Source: Arthrobacter sp. SPG23 (lineage in GTDB: Bacteria; Actinomycetota; Actinomycetes; Actinomycetales; Micrococcaceae). Taken from it: a DNA stretch of 33,029 bases. The notes under the pieces are model-generated. The model had not been told where the DNA came from, made no database searches, and was given only the letters and a program-made list of their open reading frames with translations. A program made the position numbers and the translations under genes. Positions 32,380 to 33,029 of this stretch are shown here, in pieces; within the stretch, counting starts at the first letter, position 1, and every line of letters begins with the position of its first letter. Location: the NCBI RefSeq assembly GCF_000876655.1, contig NZ_JYCN01000029.1, positions 1 to 33,029 of the forward strand. The letters run 5' to 3'.

Positions 32380-32496
32380 TCCGGCGGTGACCTACTCTCC
32401 CACACCCTCCCGGGTGCAGTACCATCGGCGCTGTGGGTCTTAGCTTCCGGGTTCGGAATGGGACCGGGCGTTTCCCCCACGCTATGACCGCCGTAA
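32380..32496 (-). rRNA. rrf: 5S ribosomal RNA
   Basis: The minus strand reads TTACGGCGGTCATAGCGTGG at the 5' end and GAGTAGGTCACCGCCGGAAC at the 3' end; GGCGGT and ACCGCC pair as helix I. The internal CCCATTCCGAACCCGGAAG and CCGATGGTACTG segments are the conserved 5S loop sequences. Its length of about 117 nt is normal. The exact ends may be off by one or two bases. Confidence 0.96.
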
Positions 32497-32729
32497 CCCT
32501 TGCTCCGCAACCCCTGGTTAGGGGTCGGGAAAATTTGGTGGTTACAACATGCTCTGCCTGTTAGGGCAGTTGTGGTGTTGTTATGTAGTTTTTTGGTTCC
32601 TTACAACGTGCCCGTGGTGGCGGGTTTGTTGGTTGGGAACCACATAGTGGACGCAAGCAGTCTTGTTCTCTTTGTACCGCCCCTGGGTGCAAACCCCTTT
32701 TGAATGGGTTTGCAAGGGGTGGTGTGTGG
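32497..32729 (-). other. 23S-5S internal transcribed spacer
   Basis: About 230 bases without tRNA or reading frame. A hairpin GCAAACCC...GGGTTTGC lies at 32689-32713 and can alternatively pair CCCCTT with AAGGGG downstream; such stems near the 23S end serve RNase processing. Confidence 0.7.

Positions 32730-33029
<300 letters not shown>

Overview
The window looks like a chromosomal segment of a high-GC Gram-positive actinobacterium, most likely Arthrobacter or a close relative (Pseudarthrobacter/Paenarthrobacter). This rests on protein style (HU, PanD, the PxKF secreted protein, the trehalose GH15 family), the very GC-rich codon use, the 5S/23S sequence and the frequent leaderless-type starts. 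The genus is an inference; no 16S gene is present.

Left part (1-8400): the start of an IS110-family transposase runs off the left edge. It is followed by an amino-acid permease with a divergent LysR regulator, panD (aspartate decarboxylase), and an AEC-type permease preceded by a possible leaderless leader peptide. Tail-to-tail with the permease lies a large fusion of a trehalose-phosphatase-like domain, with a broken catalytic motif, to a GH15 hydrolase. A response regulator fused to a PP2C phosphatase closes the part.

Middle (8500-14500): a same-strand block encodes a GntR regulator, a soluble cache-domain protein translationally overlapping it, an aldehyde dehydrogenase, a covalent-flavin type sugar/alditol oxidase homologue, and an EutH-type ethanolamine permease with an added C-terminal tail. 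No ethanolamine ammonia-lyase or microcompartment gene is present. The set reads as import, oxidation of an alcohol or amine to an aldehyde, and oxidation of the aldehyde to an acid, under control of a small-molecule sensor. It is the best candidate here for an undescribed pathway.

Right-middle (14500-24300): a luciferase-like monooxygenase, two secreted proteins (a PxKF repeat protein and a DUF1906 GH25-fold protein), a DJ-1/PfpI protein and the decayed remains of an ABC amino-acid-binding protein. Next comes a lower-GC pair that appears acquired: an acyltransferase-3/SGNH fusion and a separate SGNH hydrolase, probably for acylating a surface glycan. An AraC regulator with a downstream VOC protein follows.

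Right part (24300-33029): a HerA/DUF853 ATPase and a membrane-anchored protein of unknown function run on the plus strand to a strong bidirectional terminator. On the minus strand are a CopD-CtaG fusion membrane protein overlapping an NHLRC2-like thioredoxin-NHL protein, then HU with a strong terminator and a 15-bp tandem repeat. The window ends with the 3' part of an rRNA operon (5S and the 3' end of 23S, minus strand), preceded by a gene-free stretch with a recurring CTCTC motif.
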